This document shows positions 10,001 through 17,484 of a DNA stretch of 64,000 nucleotides, piece by piece. Location of the stretch: assembly GCF_013393905.1 (NCBI RefSeq), contig NZ_CP040272.1, positions 2,046,001 to 2,110,000 of the forward strand. The letters run 5' to 3'. Numbering within the stretch: position 1 is the stretch's first letter; each line of letters begins with the position of its first letter. A model generated the notes under the pieces. That model ran no database searches, had not been told where the DNA came from, and saw only the letters and a program-made list of their open reading frames with translations. The translations under genes and the position numbers were made by a program. Source of the stretch: Nostoc sp. C052. Lineage in GTDB: Bacteria > Cyanobacteriota > Cyanobacteriia > Cyanobacteriales > Nostocaceae.

Positions 10001-10785
10001 AGAATACTTTCCATCAACTCAACGAACCAGCAAAAGAAGCCACAGGTTGGCATTTCCTGGGTGTGGTGTACGGAGAAGGCAAGCAGTGGGACGCTGCGGA
10101 AGATGCCTACCGAAAATCAGCACAAATTACAGAATCTCTAGGAAATCTGGCAGATGCAGCAATGTCTTGGCACCAATTAGGCAACCTCAATGCACTTGCT
10201 GGCAAACTGGGAGAGGCAGAGGCTTGGTTTCGTAAGGCCTTGAAGCAATTTCAAAAATTAGAAGATCGAGCAACTGCATCTGACACATTAAGTAACCTCG
10301 CTCTCATACTACAAGACCAACCCCACCGCCGCAGCGAAGCCCAACAATTGGCAGAAGAAGCATTAGCTATCAAGAAAACCTTAGACCCGGTTGTGGCTCA
10401 GATTTGGAAAACCCATAACATCTTGGCAGATATTGCCGACAAGCAGGGCGACACCACCCAAGCTAAAGAATATCGTCGCCAAGCAAGGCAAGCAAAAGCG
10501 GCGTTTGCGGGGACACAGTATGAGTTGCGGCAACATGGGCAGTTTATTGCAGGGGTAGTAGCTGCTGTGGATAATGCACAAATCAGGGAACAGCTAGAAA
10601 CTGCGTTGGAAAATTTTGCAGAAGATTGGCAAAATCTCGTTGCTGCCATCCGTCATATCTTAGCCGGCGAGCGAGATGAGAATATACTGTGCGAGCCGTT
10701 AAATTTGGAAGATTCTATGATTATCTCCGCTATCCTGTGGGGTATTGCTGACCCTCAATCCCTTGCAGCGTTATTGGCAGAATGA
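7039..10785 (+). CDS. CHAT protease - NTPase - TPR multidomain protein
   Basis: 1248-aa protein in three parts. Residues about 90-400 are a CHAT (caspase-HetF associated with TPRs) peptidase, with the His of HFDGHG (about 225) and Cys of LSACQS (294) as the expected dyad. Residues about 425-700 are a STAND/NB-ARC-like NTPase with Walker A GFGGQGKT (about 452) and Walker B LLILDNLE. Residues about 850-1150 hold repeated TPR units. CHAT proteases joined to STAND sensors and TPRs are known or proposed cell-suicide and anti-phage effectors. The place beside a type I R-M operon supports a defence role, but that role is inferred. All catalytic motifs look intact. A helical C-terminal tail (about 1165-1248) follows the TPRs. 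Confidence 0.88.
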   Translation: MELNLRFPENHQVIVTFDGQDTERLDFASPLNAADREDIRWYLETYAAHYTTDVDDKRAEGIAKKFRQWGEDLFNAVFQHRAAQRLFNYFQDENQPGRLLTISASHPAILSLPWELLCDPEGTYLFHENPRISIRRRLAGAGGGRRPFKVQVKDRLRLLFVISRPSDAGFIDPRGEAMAVLNAIQQAAAGRVEVEFLRPATLDNLVARLEDSRKPPVDIVHFDGHGVFDLDGRFQEQAKHSDPVGLTKGGNENSGNIGYLLFEDKEGKKALITAETLGDMLNRQKVGLIVLSACQSAAMGGEDGEDAMGSVAARLTHAGIPTVLAMTHSVLVTTTQQLFAKFYQGLVSGAGMGEALDNARRDLYLNQQRGERQRGEERVQLKLQDWFLPALYQASGDTPLLQPDLNNQESGESPKWGNLPDLQEAGFFGRSRELWQIERWFVQGTRRLTVSGFGGQGKTYLVQEAGRWLHRTGMFDKVCFVDYAAFGGVDAVGWAVSTLGTVLDESLIDGAAATQALRKQATLLILDNLETLPAETLRELLTVAKQWSEVGECQVLLTTRTPDFHHPDYPTQGSRKHISLPLRGLGQEDALAYFQSLIKLTLAPLFDPPKRGVLLELFKLVDFHPLSIGLLAKQLENRRPAELGQRLETLIAQTPDNPLLASLNLSLERLDAEAMQLLPRLGVFQGGTLEIHLLKITEISQSQWQTLRPALEATGLIQVNQPFLKFHPTLAPALWPRLSPEAQIQLFARYQQQYYQLSRYLYFEDSKSPHAVRAIAQQELPNLLYAVDGALNAGVKWAVDFADKVNRFLGYFGLHRDRTRLNQRIAQLTGEVGSDTWYLSRKSSGEQLFNAGRYQQAAQVFNEILTALGEQPIYQRCVTLGWLGRCLRLQGQTAQAAEIYRQGLAVAQQLEQSDDVKTLMGTLQTELGDALTDMGDYGEARIAHEAGLVIYKEIGNLSGAAVLNGQLGKLALLQGNLSEAEQRYREVQNTFHQLNEPAKEATGWHFLGVVYGEGKQWDAAEDAYRKSAQITESLGNLADAAMSWHQLGNLNALAGKLGEAEAWFRKALKQFQKLEDRATASDTLSNLALILQDQPHRRSEAQQLAEEALAIKKTLDPVVAQIWKTHNILADIADKQGDTTQAKEYRRQARQAKAAFAGTQYELRQHGQFIAGVVAAVDNAQIREQLETALENFAEDWQNLVAAIRHILAGERDENILCEPLNLEDSMIISAILWGIADPQSLAALLAE

Positions 10786-10793
10786 TATTAAAC

Positions 10794-10814
10794 AAGTCGG
10801 AAGTCGGAAGTCGG
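10794..10814 (+). repeat. Heptanucleotide short tandem repeat (STRR-like)
   Basis: Three perfect copies of AAGTCGG just after the stop of the CHAT gene. Seven-base tandem repeats of this kind are characteristic of heterocystous cyanobacterial genomes. The rest of the 246-base gap to 11031 has a GTTGGGTTT...AACCCAACCTACA palindrome near 10960-10995, another dispersed cyanobacterial repeat. Confidence 0.8.
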
Positions 10815-11031
10815 AAGTAAAAATCATTCACCTGTAGGGGCATCGGCACTGCCGTGCCCTTAAGACTGTGTGGACTCAACCGATAACCGCTATAATATTT
10901 GCGACACATCAATTCTTCTAGGCAATGCCTTGCCCATTGATGTCAACTTAAGATACTCATGTTGGGTTTCACTTCGTTCAACCCAACCTACACCTAACTT
11001 ACTTTCTTTGCGCCTCTGCGTGAGACAAAAT

Positions 11032-11469
11032 TCATTTATTATCTACATCCGAAGAATAATCTTCACAAAAAGCTTTCAATCCAATATGAATAATAGTCAC
11101 CGTTACCGCCACAACTAAAGGAGATAACATATCCCCCGAAAAACCCATCGTTACCAACACTGCACCCAAGCGTTCCAAAGCATCCTTATTATCCAAATCC
11201 CCCCATTTCTTCCACTGCTTATTCAGCATTCCCCCTTCTTGGCATAAATCACTTTTAGCAGCTCGTCCAAATTTCTGCAAAAAACTCTTAGAGTTCTCTT
11301 GTGTAAATTTTGTAATTGCTGCGGTTTGTTTTACCAGCAATTTTTCATCTGAGATTTTATCCTCTCCTTGTTTTAGCGCTGAATTTGCGACATAGCGCAG
11401 TTCTGTTAACTGGCGGTCAATTTCGGCAGAGAGGGCAGTAATTTCTTCGGGGGTAAAGATGCTGTTCAT
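11032..11469 (-). CDS. Hypothetical 145-aa protein with C-terminal hydrophobic helix
   Basis: Family not recognised. Residues 1-45 are acidic and helical (FTPEEITALSAEIDRQL), the middle is charged, and residues about 112-130 form one hydrophobic stretch (SPLVVAVTVTIIHIGLKAF) that could be a membrane or packing helix. Its ATG overlaps the stop of a short frame that follows tniQ (ATGA), so it may be translated together with the transposition operon or be a cargo gene beside it. No catalytic motif is visible. Confidence 0.5.
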   Translation of the reverse strand: MNSIFTPEEITALSAEIDRQLTELRYVANSALKQGEDKISDEKLLVKQTAAITKFTQENSKSFLQKFGRAAKSDLCQEGGMLNKQWKKWGDLDNKDALERLGAVLVTMGFSGDMLSPLVVAVTVTIIHIGLKAFCEDYSSDVDNK

Positions 11470-11648
11470 TTTGAGTTTCGCTTGTTTTCAAACATTTTGT
11501 GTGCCAATAGAGATTTTTTCGCTTTAACAATAGCGAGAAGTTCCCCTTGCACAAATAAAGCATAATCAGCAGTAACCCGATCTAGGAAAGCGATCGTCTG
11601 TTCCCTGCCAAACTCCTTTAACCATAAATCCTTATTTACACCAAACTT
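11466..11648 (-). other. 60-codon open frame in phase directly after the tniQ stop
   Basis: The codon after the TAG of tniQ opens a 60-codon frame (KFGVNKDLWLKEF... ending FENKRNSK) with no plausible start codon near its beginning. It has protein-like composition and ends in ATGA overlap with the next gene. It may be a 5'-truncated gene whose start was lost, or a native tail of tniQ cut off by a stop mutation. It does not resemble a zinc-finger or HTH part of TniQ. Confidence 0.45.
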
Positions 11649-12638
11649 CTACAACTTTAATTCCAGACTAAAATTACCGAACAATACCTTGCCCAATTCC
11701 TGAAAATGTGACCCAAACAACTGGGATACACTAATTTTCGCCTTCTCACACACAGGAATAATCAACTTCACCAAATGATAAGGTTGACTTTGATTTGTTG
11801 TTGAGGCTATCCTCAAAGATTCTATAATTCCCCCTAAATCTCCCAATAACTTCAAATCCTTTCCAATTGCTTGTTCAAACACTAACAAAATCAATTGTAA
11901 TTTTCGGGTTAACTCGATCGGGATGGGTTTATAACCTAATTGGGGAGTAAGTGCAATTAATTCACTAATTCCTTGAATATTAACTCGATATTTCTCTATT
12001 TCCTCTTCGCCTTTAATTTTGTGTCCTAACCACCCGTAACAACGAGAACAAAATCCCGCAGGTGAAAGCCTAGCCATTACAGGTAAACGCGAACCACAGT
12101 GAGGACATTCTTCTCTTAATCGCTGTTTGTGAATCAAACAAAATTCTACATCCTTAAATGACCATAATAATGGTTCATAAATAGTTTTATTCTCCTGCCT
12201 CCACTCTTCCCAACAACAAGGGCACCAAGCGCGATAGTTCCGAAATAACCCCTTGTCATAAATCATGCCTTTCCAGCTTAAAAGGGTCAAAAAGCGTAAA
12301 TCCTGACGCATTGTTAGCTCTTCTAAGACAGTGACTAACTTCCCTGTCATTTCTCGCATTCCGTTGATAGCCGGTTTAGCATCGCTATTTCCTAATAAAT
12401 AGCTGACACTCTTTTGCAGTAACTTCGATTTATCCTCATTTTCCAAAATAAGTAGTGCAATTTCCGCCATAATAAGCTTCTGGGCAGTTAAACAATGCTC
12501 CTGTGCCAAACGATTAAGATAACTGCTGAGACTTTCTGTATGGGGAGTTCCCATACCCACAGGTTCAAGACAAAATAAGCGACTCCGTTGAGGGATTTCT
12601 AGAGGTTTTGGACTCCAAAGTTCCTCATAAATATTCAT
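11649..12638 (-). CDS. tniQ: TniQ-family target-selection protein of a Tn7-like element
   Basis: 329-aa TniQ protein. The N-terminus has the diagnostic PHTESLSSYLNRLAQEH box (about residues 32-48). The zinc-binding region follows: CPCCWEEW, CLIHKQRLREECPHCG and CSRCYGWLGH (about 139-210). TniQ/TnsD proteins link the chosen target to TnsC. At 329 aa it is longer than the CAST TniQ at 25.6 kb and shorter than a typical TnsD, and it lacks an obvious long DNA-binding tail. The gene overlaps tnsC by four bases, in one operon with tnsC and tnsAB. The target site it selects is unknown. Confidence 0.88.
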   Translation of the reverse strand: MNIYEELWSPKPLEIPQRSRLFCLEPVGMGTPHTESLSSYLNRLAQEHCLTAQKLIMAEIALLILENEDKSKLLQKSVSYLLGNSDAKPAINGMREMTGKLVTVLEELTMRQDLRFLTLLSWKGMIYDKGLFRNYRAWCPCCWEEWRQENKTIYEPLLWSFKDVEFCLIHKQRLREECPHCGSRLPVMARLSPAGFCSRCYGWLGHKIKGEEEIEKYRVNIQGISELIALTPQLGYKPIPIELTRKLQLILLVFEQAIGKDLKLLGDLGGIIESLRIASTTNQSQPYHLVKLIIPVCEKAKISVSQLFGSHFQELGKVLFGNFSLELKL

Positions 12639-13759
12639 CCCTCTTGATTAACTCCTACTAAGTCTCTCCCTACCTTACGTTCCCCAACTTTTCTACCTTT
12701 TTTCACTGCTTGAGAATTGATAGATTCAGACTTTTCAACTTTTTCCTCGTTCTTATATAGAAAAGCTAAACGGTCTTCTCCTTCTTTTAACTCTTTTTGA
12801 ATTGTTTTTCGTCTTCCTGCTGATAATTCCCTTGCTTTAAAATCTTTCATTCTCACTGTTTTAGCCCCCTCGTCTAACGCATTTTTGAGAGCGCGATACC
12901 ACCAACTTTTAAGAATACCCACACATCCTATTGAGTATTCCATAAAATATTCCCAATGTTCCTCTAACTGTGGTTCATTTTCAACTGTCAAATACTGTTG
13001 TAAAGTCTTAATTACCTTAATAAATTCTTGTTGATCTTCTGATTTAGTCAGATAGTAGGGAGATAAATAATAATCTTCACTTCTTCTTCCCACTTGACCA
13101 TTGACTTCTTGACATTTTAAAAGTTCATAAGTTCCAAATAAAACATGAACCGTTTGAGTTTTATTAGCCAGTGATTTAAGCCAGTTCATTTGAACATTTA
13201 TTTGTCTTCCTCCCGCAACATCAAATAAGTGCTGTGCTTCATCTAAGGTATAAGCTTTTAATTGACGGTATAGAAAAACCTTTTGCATTGTTCGACGCAA
13301 AGCTTTAGCGTTTCTTCCTTCATGATCTCCTATTAGGTTATCTGAGTTGTAATTCTCTAAATCAACTCCATAATTCTCTTTATAATCGATTAAAACTTCC
13401 TTCAAAGATTCCAAAACTTGAATATAGTAATTAGAATAGTTAAACTTTCCTCCTTCAGCACCATCTACCTCGATTCCTCCTACCACTAAACTTCCTGGAT
13501 TAGAAATAATTTCGTCTGCAAAATGTTTAAGCAATCGTTTTTCAAATTCTGCTTTTAATCGTGATTTTCCTACCCCTGTTACCCCAAACACCAAATAAAC
13601 TAAAGCATCATCCGGTTCTATAGCATTTTTTAGTAGCTGCTCTAGAACCAGTTTAATATTGCGATGAGGAACAATTACATCTTTAAAATACTTAAGTTTA
13701 TTATCAGTTGGTGCTTGTAAAATTTCTTGAGGGAAACGACGATTTGTAACCATTACCAC
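12635..13759 (-). CDS. tnsC: TnsC-type AAA+ transposition regulator of the Tn7-like element
   Basis: 374-aa ATPase. Walker A is FGVTGVGKSRLK near residue 60 and the Walker B-like segment is AYTLDEAQHLFD near residue 168. The C-terminal about 50 residues are strongly basic. TnsC forms an ATP-dependent filament at the target and activates the TnsAB transposase. It overlaps tnsAB by seven bases and tniQ by four, showing one tightly coupled operon. It is not closely similar to the smaller CAST TnsC at 26.1-27.0 kb, so the two systems have separate origins. Confidence 0.87.
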   Translation of the reverse strand: MVMVTNRRFPQEILQAPTDNKLKYFKDVIVPHRNIKLVLEQLLKNAIEPDDALVYLVFGVTGVGKSRLKAEFEKRLLKHFADEIISNPGSLVVGGIEVDGAEGGKFNYSNYYIQVLESLKEVLIDYKENYGVDLENYNSDNLIGDHEGRNAKALRRTMQKVFLYRQLKAYTLDEAQHLFDVAGGRQINVQMNWLKSLANKTQTVHVLFGTYELLKCQEVNGQVGRRSEDYYLSPYYLTKSEDQQEFIKVIKTLQQYLTVENEPQLEEHWEYFMEYSIGCVGILKSWWYRALKNALDEGAKTVRMKDFKARELSAGRRKTIQKELKEGEDRLAFLYKNEEKVEKSESINSQAVKKGRKVGERKVGRDLVGVNQEG

Positions 13760-16518
13760 AATTCCTCTTCAGCAAAAGCCCGAATATCATCAGGATTAAA
13801 TTTTTTGGGTAGATTAGGCTGTAAATTATCCTCTTTTAAATCTATTAAATCTAGATTTTCTTCTTCTATTGTTTGACTATCTTGAGATAAATGCTGTTCA
13901 GTATTTGATATATTTAATAATACCGCACTACTCAGGTTTCCTTCAATTAAATTGAAAACTAATTTAGCAGATTGATCTCGACGGATTTGTAGTATTAATT
14001 CTTCATTTTCTTCCGCATTATTAAGTAAGTCAACAATCTCTTTAGAACCTACATATTGACTTTGATTATATATTTGCCGTTTTCGTCTGCAAATTGTTGT
14101 GGCTATTGCTACTGCCTTCTCTGAATGTCCTTGAAACTTCATATAATAATTGGATAAACACTTTACCCAATGATTATTAACATAGGCATAAGTAACACCA
14201 TAATCTAGTGGGTCATAGCGAACGGGAATAGATTGATTCTCAACACTGTAAAATTCATCTGCCCAATAATTTTGATAGTTGACTCTAATTCCTTGACCAG
14301 GAATAACTTTGGCCATTCCCTTATTGTTCGTCGGCAAGGTTAAAATCTTGAATTGCTCATCATACTTAATATATTGATGAGGGCGATGTCCGGTTGTAGC
14401 TAACCCTAATTCAAAAGCCTTATGAGGAGACATCCCTTCTAAAGCAGGATGTTCTGCTTTATCATAAACTCCATAAGCATAACCAAATGCCAAATAATTA
14501 TATAATTCTTCTAAATTCCAGACAGCTAGATTCTTGGGATTATTTGCTTTTTTAACGAAGCGGACGTGCTTCATAATTTGGGTATTCCCCCTCAAGTTAT
14601 TAATAAATTCAGTATTTTGTGAGCCAAACCAACGTTCAATAATTGAACTAAATTTAGGGTAATCCTTGGGACGATGCTTTTTGCTGGCTTCAAAACGCGC
14701 TAACAAGGTCTCAAAATAAGTAGAACTAAACTCTTTTCCGTTATCCACAACAATGCATTCAGGAAATCGTCCAAACCGTTGTACACAGATGCGAATAGCC
14801 ATCATACAAGAACGGTAACTCGGATTATCAAAGGTAAGGTATAAAGCTAAAATCCTCCGACTATAGGCATCAATCATGCCTGTTACCCAAGGTCTGCCTA
14901 AATTTTTGCCACTATAGGGGCAGATACACTCAACATCAAGCTTTGTGTGGTCAATATGAACGATTTCAAAGGGGCGATCTCCATGACGAGGGGTCGTAGG
15001 TTGAATTAACCAAGGTCCCAACAGATTATTTGCTGCACGAAATCCCATTCGTTTTTTAGTTTGTTGATAACTATTTCGTTTTTTCACTCTCTCGTAATAA
15101 AGGGTATGACTAGGAATAGGAGAAATTCGTCCCGATTCCTGCCATTTATCCCTTAAAACTTCATACGTCTGCCAAACATTTTTTAGTTTAAAAGTTTCAT
15201 ATTGTTCTTTAATCACTTGATCAATAAATTCTAAATCTTCATCAGAATAACGAGGGGTTGGATTGCCTTTGTATTGGGGAATTAAGCCAATAAACCCACA
15301 TCCGTATTTTTGTTGGGCTTTTCGATATTTTGCTCTCCAGTCGCGTAAAGTTCGTTCTGATAAATCGCATTTTTTAGAATTATAAGGCTCTCCCTCTAAA
15401 TAAGGCTTAATAGCTGCATAACGAGAATTTGCAGTTTCTAAGGCTTTAGGACTGGCCTCTAGAAAGTATTGCCATCCTTCCTCACCTAGAGTTGTGTGGT
15501 TTTCTGTCTGAAGACTACTAATTTCCCCTAATTCGATTAATTGTTCAAATTCTGCATAAGTCCAGCGAACAATTCCTTGTTCTCCTCTAAAAATGATTTT
15601 ACTTTCCCCTATATGGTCAATGGTGAGGCTTTTTCCATCTAACAAAAATGATGACCCCGCTTTAAGATCAACTATCGACACATTGCTGGATACAGGTTCA
15701 CAATAATCATGAGTGGCCGTGATATAAGCTTCGGCAGTAGCTTGGTCACGGAATAGATGAACTTTCTCTTGTTCCACCAAAGCTACTTCGCTTAAATTCA
15801 CATAGACTTTTTCGAGGGCAATTAAGGTATTAATATCATCAATAGTGGCATTTTTCGCCTTCTCAAGCACGGTGATGAGGTTAATACCGGGATAATTGAC
15901 GATAATCTCTTGAACATTGGCTTCTACTTGGTCATTAAGGATATATTGTTGCTTTAAATATCCTTGTTTGTAGGGTTGTAAATATTTCTGATTGCGATAT
16001 TTGACCCAATCGATTTCATTATCTGAGCGAAGACGATAATAATATCCTAAGTTTTCGATATATTCTTGAACAATGACATCCACCCATTGTCTTTCTATTT
16101 TTTGATACCGATAAGGCTGTTCCTCACTAAGTTTTTCCAGTCTTTTCTCTGTTTTCCACTCTTCAAAACCACAACAATCCTTTCTCATTACAAAGAAATC
16201 GGGATAATGGCCAATAGTTGTGGCTTGTTTACCTTGTGGTGAACATTTGATACTGAATTTAATCGGTTGATCCCAATATTCTAAAACTTGGTCGTCATAT
16301 TCATAAAATTGAGTAATAGCGGGTAATTCAACAGTATGAGACTCAAATTGAATCGTTCTACCCATCTTTGAGCTAGCATAGGGACCATGAACGTTTCTTC
16401 CTCCTCCTTGGACTTTACGAGCAGGTGGGGAAGTCCTAATTTGGTTAACCAAATCTCTTTGTTGTTGGGAGAGCTGCAAATTATTACACCATGCTTGAAA
16501 CTCGACATCATAGAGCAT
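13753..16518 (-). CDS. tnsAB: TnsA-TnsB fusion transposase of a Tn7-like element
   Basis: 921-aa fusion. Residues about 1-235 read as TnsA endonuclease: an acidic YEYDDQVLEYW box, YPDFF (Asp about 107) and FEEWK (Glu/Lys about 119-122), in the order of the TnsA active site. The remainder is a TnsB/DDE recombinase. The catalytic Asp residues lie in VHIDHTKLDV and VVDNGKEFSS and the catalytic Glu in SSIIERWFGS. A TnsA nuclease allows cut-and-paste transposition rather than cointegrates. Fusions of this type are known in cyanobacterial Tn7-like and type I-B/I-D CAST elements. No Cascade genes are in this window. Four candidate binding sites lie just upstream. Confidence 0.9.
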   Translation of the reverse strand: MLYDVEFQAWCNNLQLSQQQRDLVNQIRTSPPARKVQGGGRNVHGPYASSKMGRTIQFESHTVELPAITQFYEYDDQVLEYWDQPIKFSIKCSPQGKQATTIGHYPDFFVMRKDCCGFEEWKTEKRLEKLSEEQPYRYQKIERQWVDVIVQEYIENLGYYYRLRSDNEIDWVKYRNQKYLQPYKQGYLKQQYILNDQVEANVQEIIVNYPGINLITVLEKAKNATIDDINTLIALEKVYVNLSEVALVEQEKVHLFRDQATAEAYITATHDYCEPVSSNVSIVDLKAGSSFLLDGKSLTIDHIGESKIIFRGEQGIVRWTYAEFEQLIELGEISSLQTENHTTLGEEGWQYFLEASPKALETANSRYAAIKPYLEGEPYNSKKCDLSERTLRDWRAKYRKAQQKYGCGFIGLIPQYKGNPTPRYSDEDLEFIDQVIKEQYETFKLKNVWQTYEVLRDKWQESGRISPIPSHTLYYERVKKRNSYQQTKKRMGFRAANNLLGPWLIQPTTPRHGDRPFEIVHIDHTKLDVECICPYSGKNLGRPWVTGMIDAYSRRILALYLTFDNPSYRSCMMAIRICVQRFGRFPECIVVDNGKEFSSTYFETLLARFEASKKHRPKDYPKFSSIIERWFGSQNTEFINNLRGNTQIMKHVRFVKKANNPKNLAVWNLEELYNYLAFGYAYGVYDKAEHPALEGMSPHKAFELGLATTGHRPHQYIKYDEQFKILTLPTNNKGMAKVIPGQGIRVNYQNYWADEFYSVENQSIPVRYDPLDYGVTYAYVNNHWVKCLSNYYMKFQGHSEKAVAIATTICRRKRQIYNQSQYVGSKEIVDLLNNAEENEELILQIRRDQSAKLVFNLIEGNLSSAVLLNISNTEQHLSQDSQTIEEENLDLIDLKEDNLQPNLPKKFNPDDIRAFAEEELW

Positions 16519-16583
16519 GGTTATCTCCTCTAAAATTAGTACAATTTTACCTATAAAAACACCATAACAAGTTCAGACTATTT

Positions 16584-16738
16584 CGGCAATGTCAAACTTT
16601 AAAATTGCTATTCCGGCAAACTCAGGCTTTAAAAACTGCTTATATTATGGATATTCGTGGAACGGATTTACTGGGATTGAGGCAATGTAGTGGCAAAATC
16701 AAACTTTAAAGTACGGCAAAACCAAGCTTTAAATTACA
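16584..16738 (+). repeat. End of the Tn7-like element: four TnsB-type direct repeats
   Basis: Four directly repeated sites with core CGGCAAA-n-TCAAACTTTAAA: 16584-16603, 16614-16633, 16691-16710 and 16714-16733. They lie between the tnsAB start and position 16738, where the sequence TTACA (TGTAA read outward-in) would be the terminus. Multiple TnsB sites next to the transposase gene are the hallmark of a Tn7-like end. Directly beyond 16738 the type V-K right-end sequence begins, so the two elements abut. I could not find the partner end in the window. Confidence 0.75.
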
Positions 16739-16741
16739 ATT

Positions 16742-16836
16742 TGTCGTCGTTGACAGATTAATGTCGTCAGAGACAAATTGTTGTCATCAAACGAATTAAA
16801 TGGCTGTTAAAGTAGCGATGACAAATTATTGTCATT
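16742..16836 (+). repeat. Right end of the type V-K CAST (outermost part missing)
   Basis: The sequence TGTCGTCGTTGACAGATTAA at 16742-16761 and the following sites at 16771-16787 and 16818-16834 carry the GACA-n8-TGTC spacing of type V-K TnsB sites. By my recollection of the published ShCAST end this is the inner part of the CRISPR-side terminus. The outer roughly 19 bases (TGTACAGTGAC...) are absent and replaced by the Tn7-like end that stops at 16738. The CAST therefore lacks one functional terminus here. Confidence 0.8.
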
Positions 16837-16920
16837 ATCCTGAAGGTTCCGCTATAAAGCATTAATATTTTAACTGCTTTAGTCTGATTAAACAGTTTTA
16901 ACAAACGCGCAACTCAACAA

Positions 16921-16952
16921 AATGTCAACGTAGCGCTCTCTTTCAACCCTCC
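16921..16952 (-). CRISPR. Delocalised homing crRNA unit with tRNA-Val-like spacer
   Basis: On the minus strand the repeat 3' end GGAGGGTTGAAAG (16952-16940) is followed by AGAGCGCTACGTTGACATT (16939-16921). That 19-mer reads as the D-stem 3' half plus the anticodon arm of a tRNA with loop TTGACAT, anticodon GAC, i.e. tRNA-Val. Type V-K elements carry such an orphan short-spacer crRNA next to the right end to home to tRNA genes. The repeat part GGAGGGTT is exactly complementary to AACCCTCC in the tracrRNA (17246-17239), better than either array repeat. The tRNA identity is deduced from pattern, not from a match in this window. Confidence 0.82.
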
Positions 16953-17043
16953 AAATTCAGAAGATGCAAGTTTTTTGCGACACACCTCACCTAAAAGTGC
17001 GTAGGCAAAGCTGATTGTAGACATCACTCACTGATGAATGAGT

Positions 17044-17151
17044 TTTTCAACTTTCCTATTAAGGAAAAAACAGTTGCAAATATGTTAGCTCAAAATGTAG
17101 AAATTCTTAGAGGACTTTCAACCCTTTTATTGTCAGGAAGATAGTTACAGT
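17044..17151 (-). CRISPR. Decayed two-repeat CRISPR array of the V-K system
   Basis: Two 37-base repeats on the minus strand: 17151-17115, ending AAAGGGTTGAAAG, and 17080-17044, ending AAAGTTGAAAA. They flank a 34-base spacer at 17114-17081. About 23 of 37 positions agree between the repeats, the second being the more degenerate. The position between tracrRNA and the homing crRNA is the canonical one. Only one spacer remains, and I cannot say what it targets. Confidence 0.72.
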
Positions 17152-17221
17152 GCAACTATTTCAAATTTATGTACACAAATATGCTACAAGGAGTCAGCAA
17201 TTTTCGACTTGCTTTAGTTTA

Positions 17222-17461
17222 GCCAAATAAAAAATTGGGGAGGGTTCCCCCTTGGTCGGGGGTGATTCAGTAGCCACTACAGCAGTACATCTGCACCCTT
17301 ATTGCTGGGAGCGCACCTAATTCCTGTCTTGCGACAGCAGCATCAGGGTGAGCAGCTACTAGGGTCAGAAAGCAAGACTGTCTCACAACAGTCAAACTAA
17401 CCCACATTTTTCACAATTCAGAGGCTCTTGAGAGCATGAACTGCGGCGCTGTTAGATATTT
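17222..17461 (-). ncRNA. Type V-K tracrRNA
   Basis: The minus strand from about 17461 to 17222 follows the ShCAST tracrRNA closely: AGCGCCGCAGTTCATG at its start, TCTTGCTTTCTGACCC, the GTAGCTGCTCACCCTGATGC stretch, GGTGCGCTCCCAGCAATAAG, and GGGGGAACCCTCCCC near the 3' end, followed by an ATTTTTTATTTGG run. AACCCTCC is the anti-repeat. A promoter candidate (TTGACA at 17488-17483 and TTAAAT at 17463-17458) overlaps the end of cas12k. Compensated hairpins such as GACTGT...ACAGTC indicate a folded RNA. It appears undamaged although cas12k is split. Confidence 0.9.
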
Positions 17462-17484
17462 AATTGTCAAGGTTCAGAGATTTG

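Noticed and set aside
16850..17220. A longer CRISPR array with more repeats
   Set aside because: Only two full-length degenerate repeats and the homing half-unit could be found; the remaining spacing is irregular.
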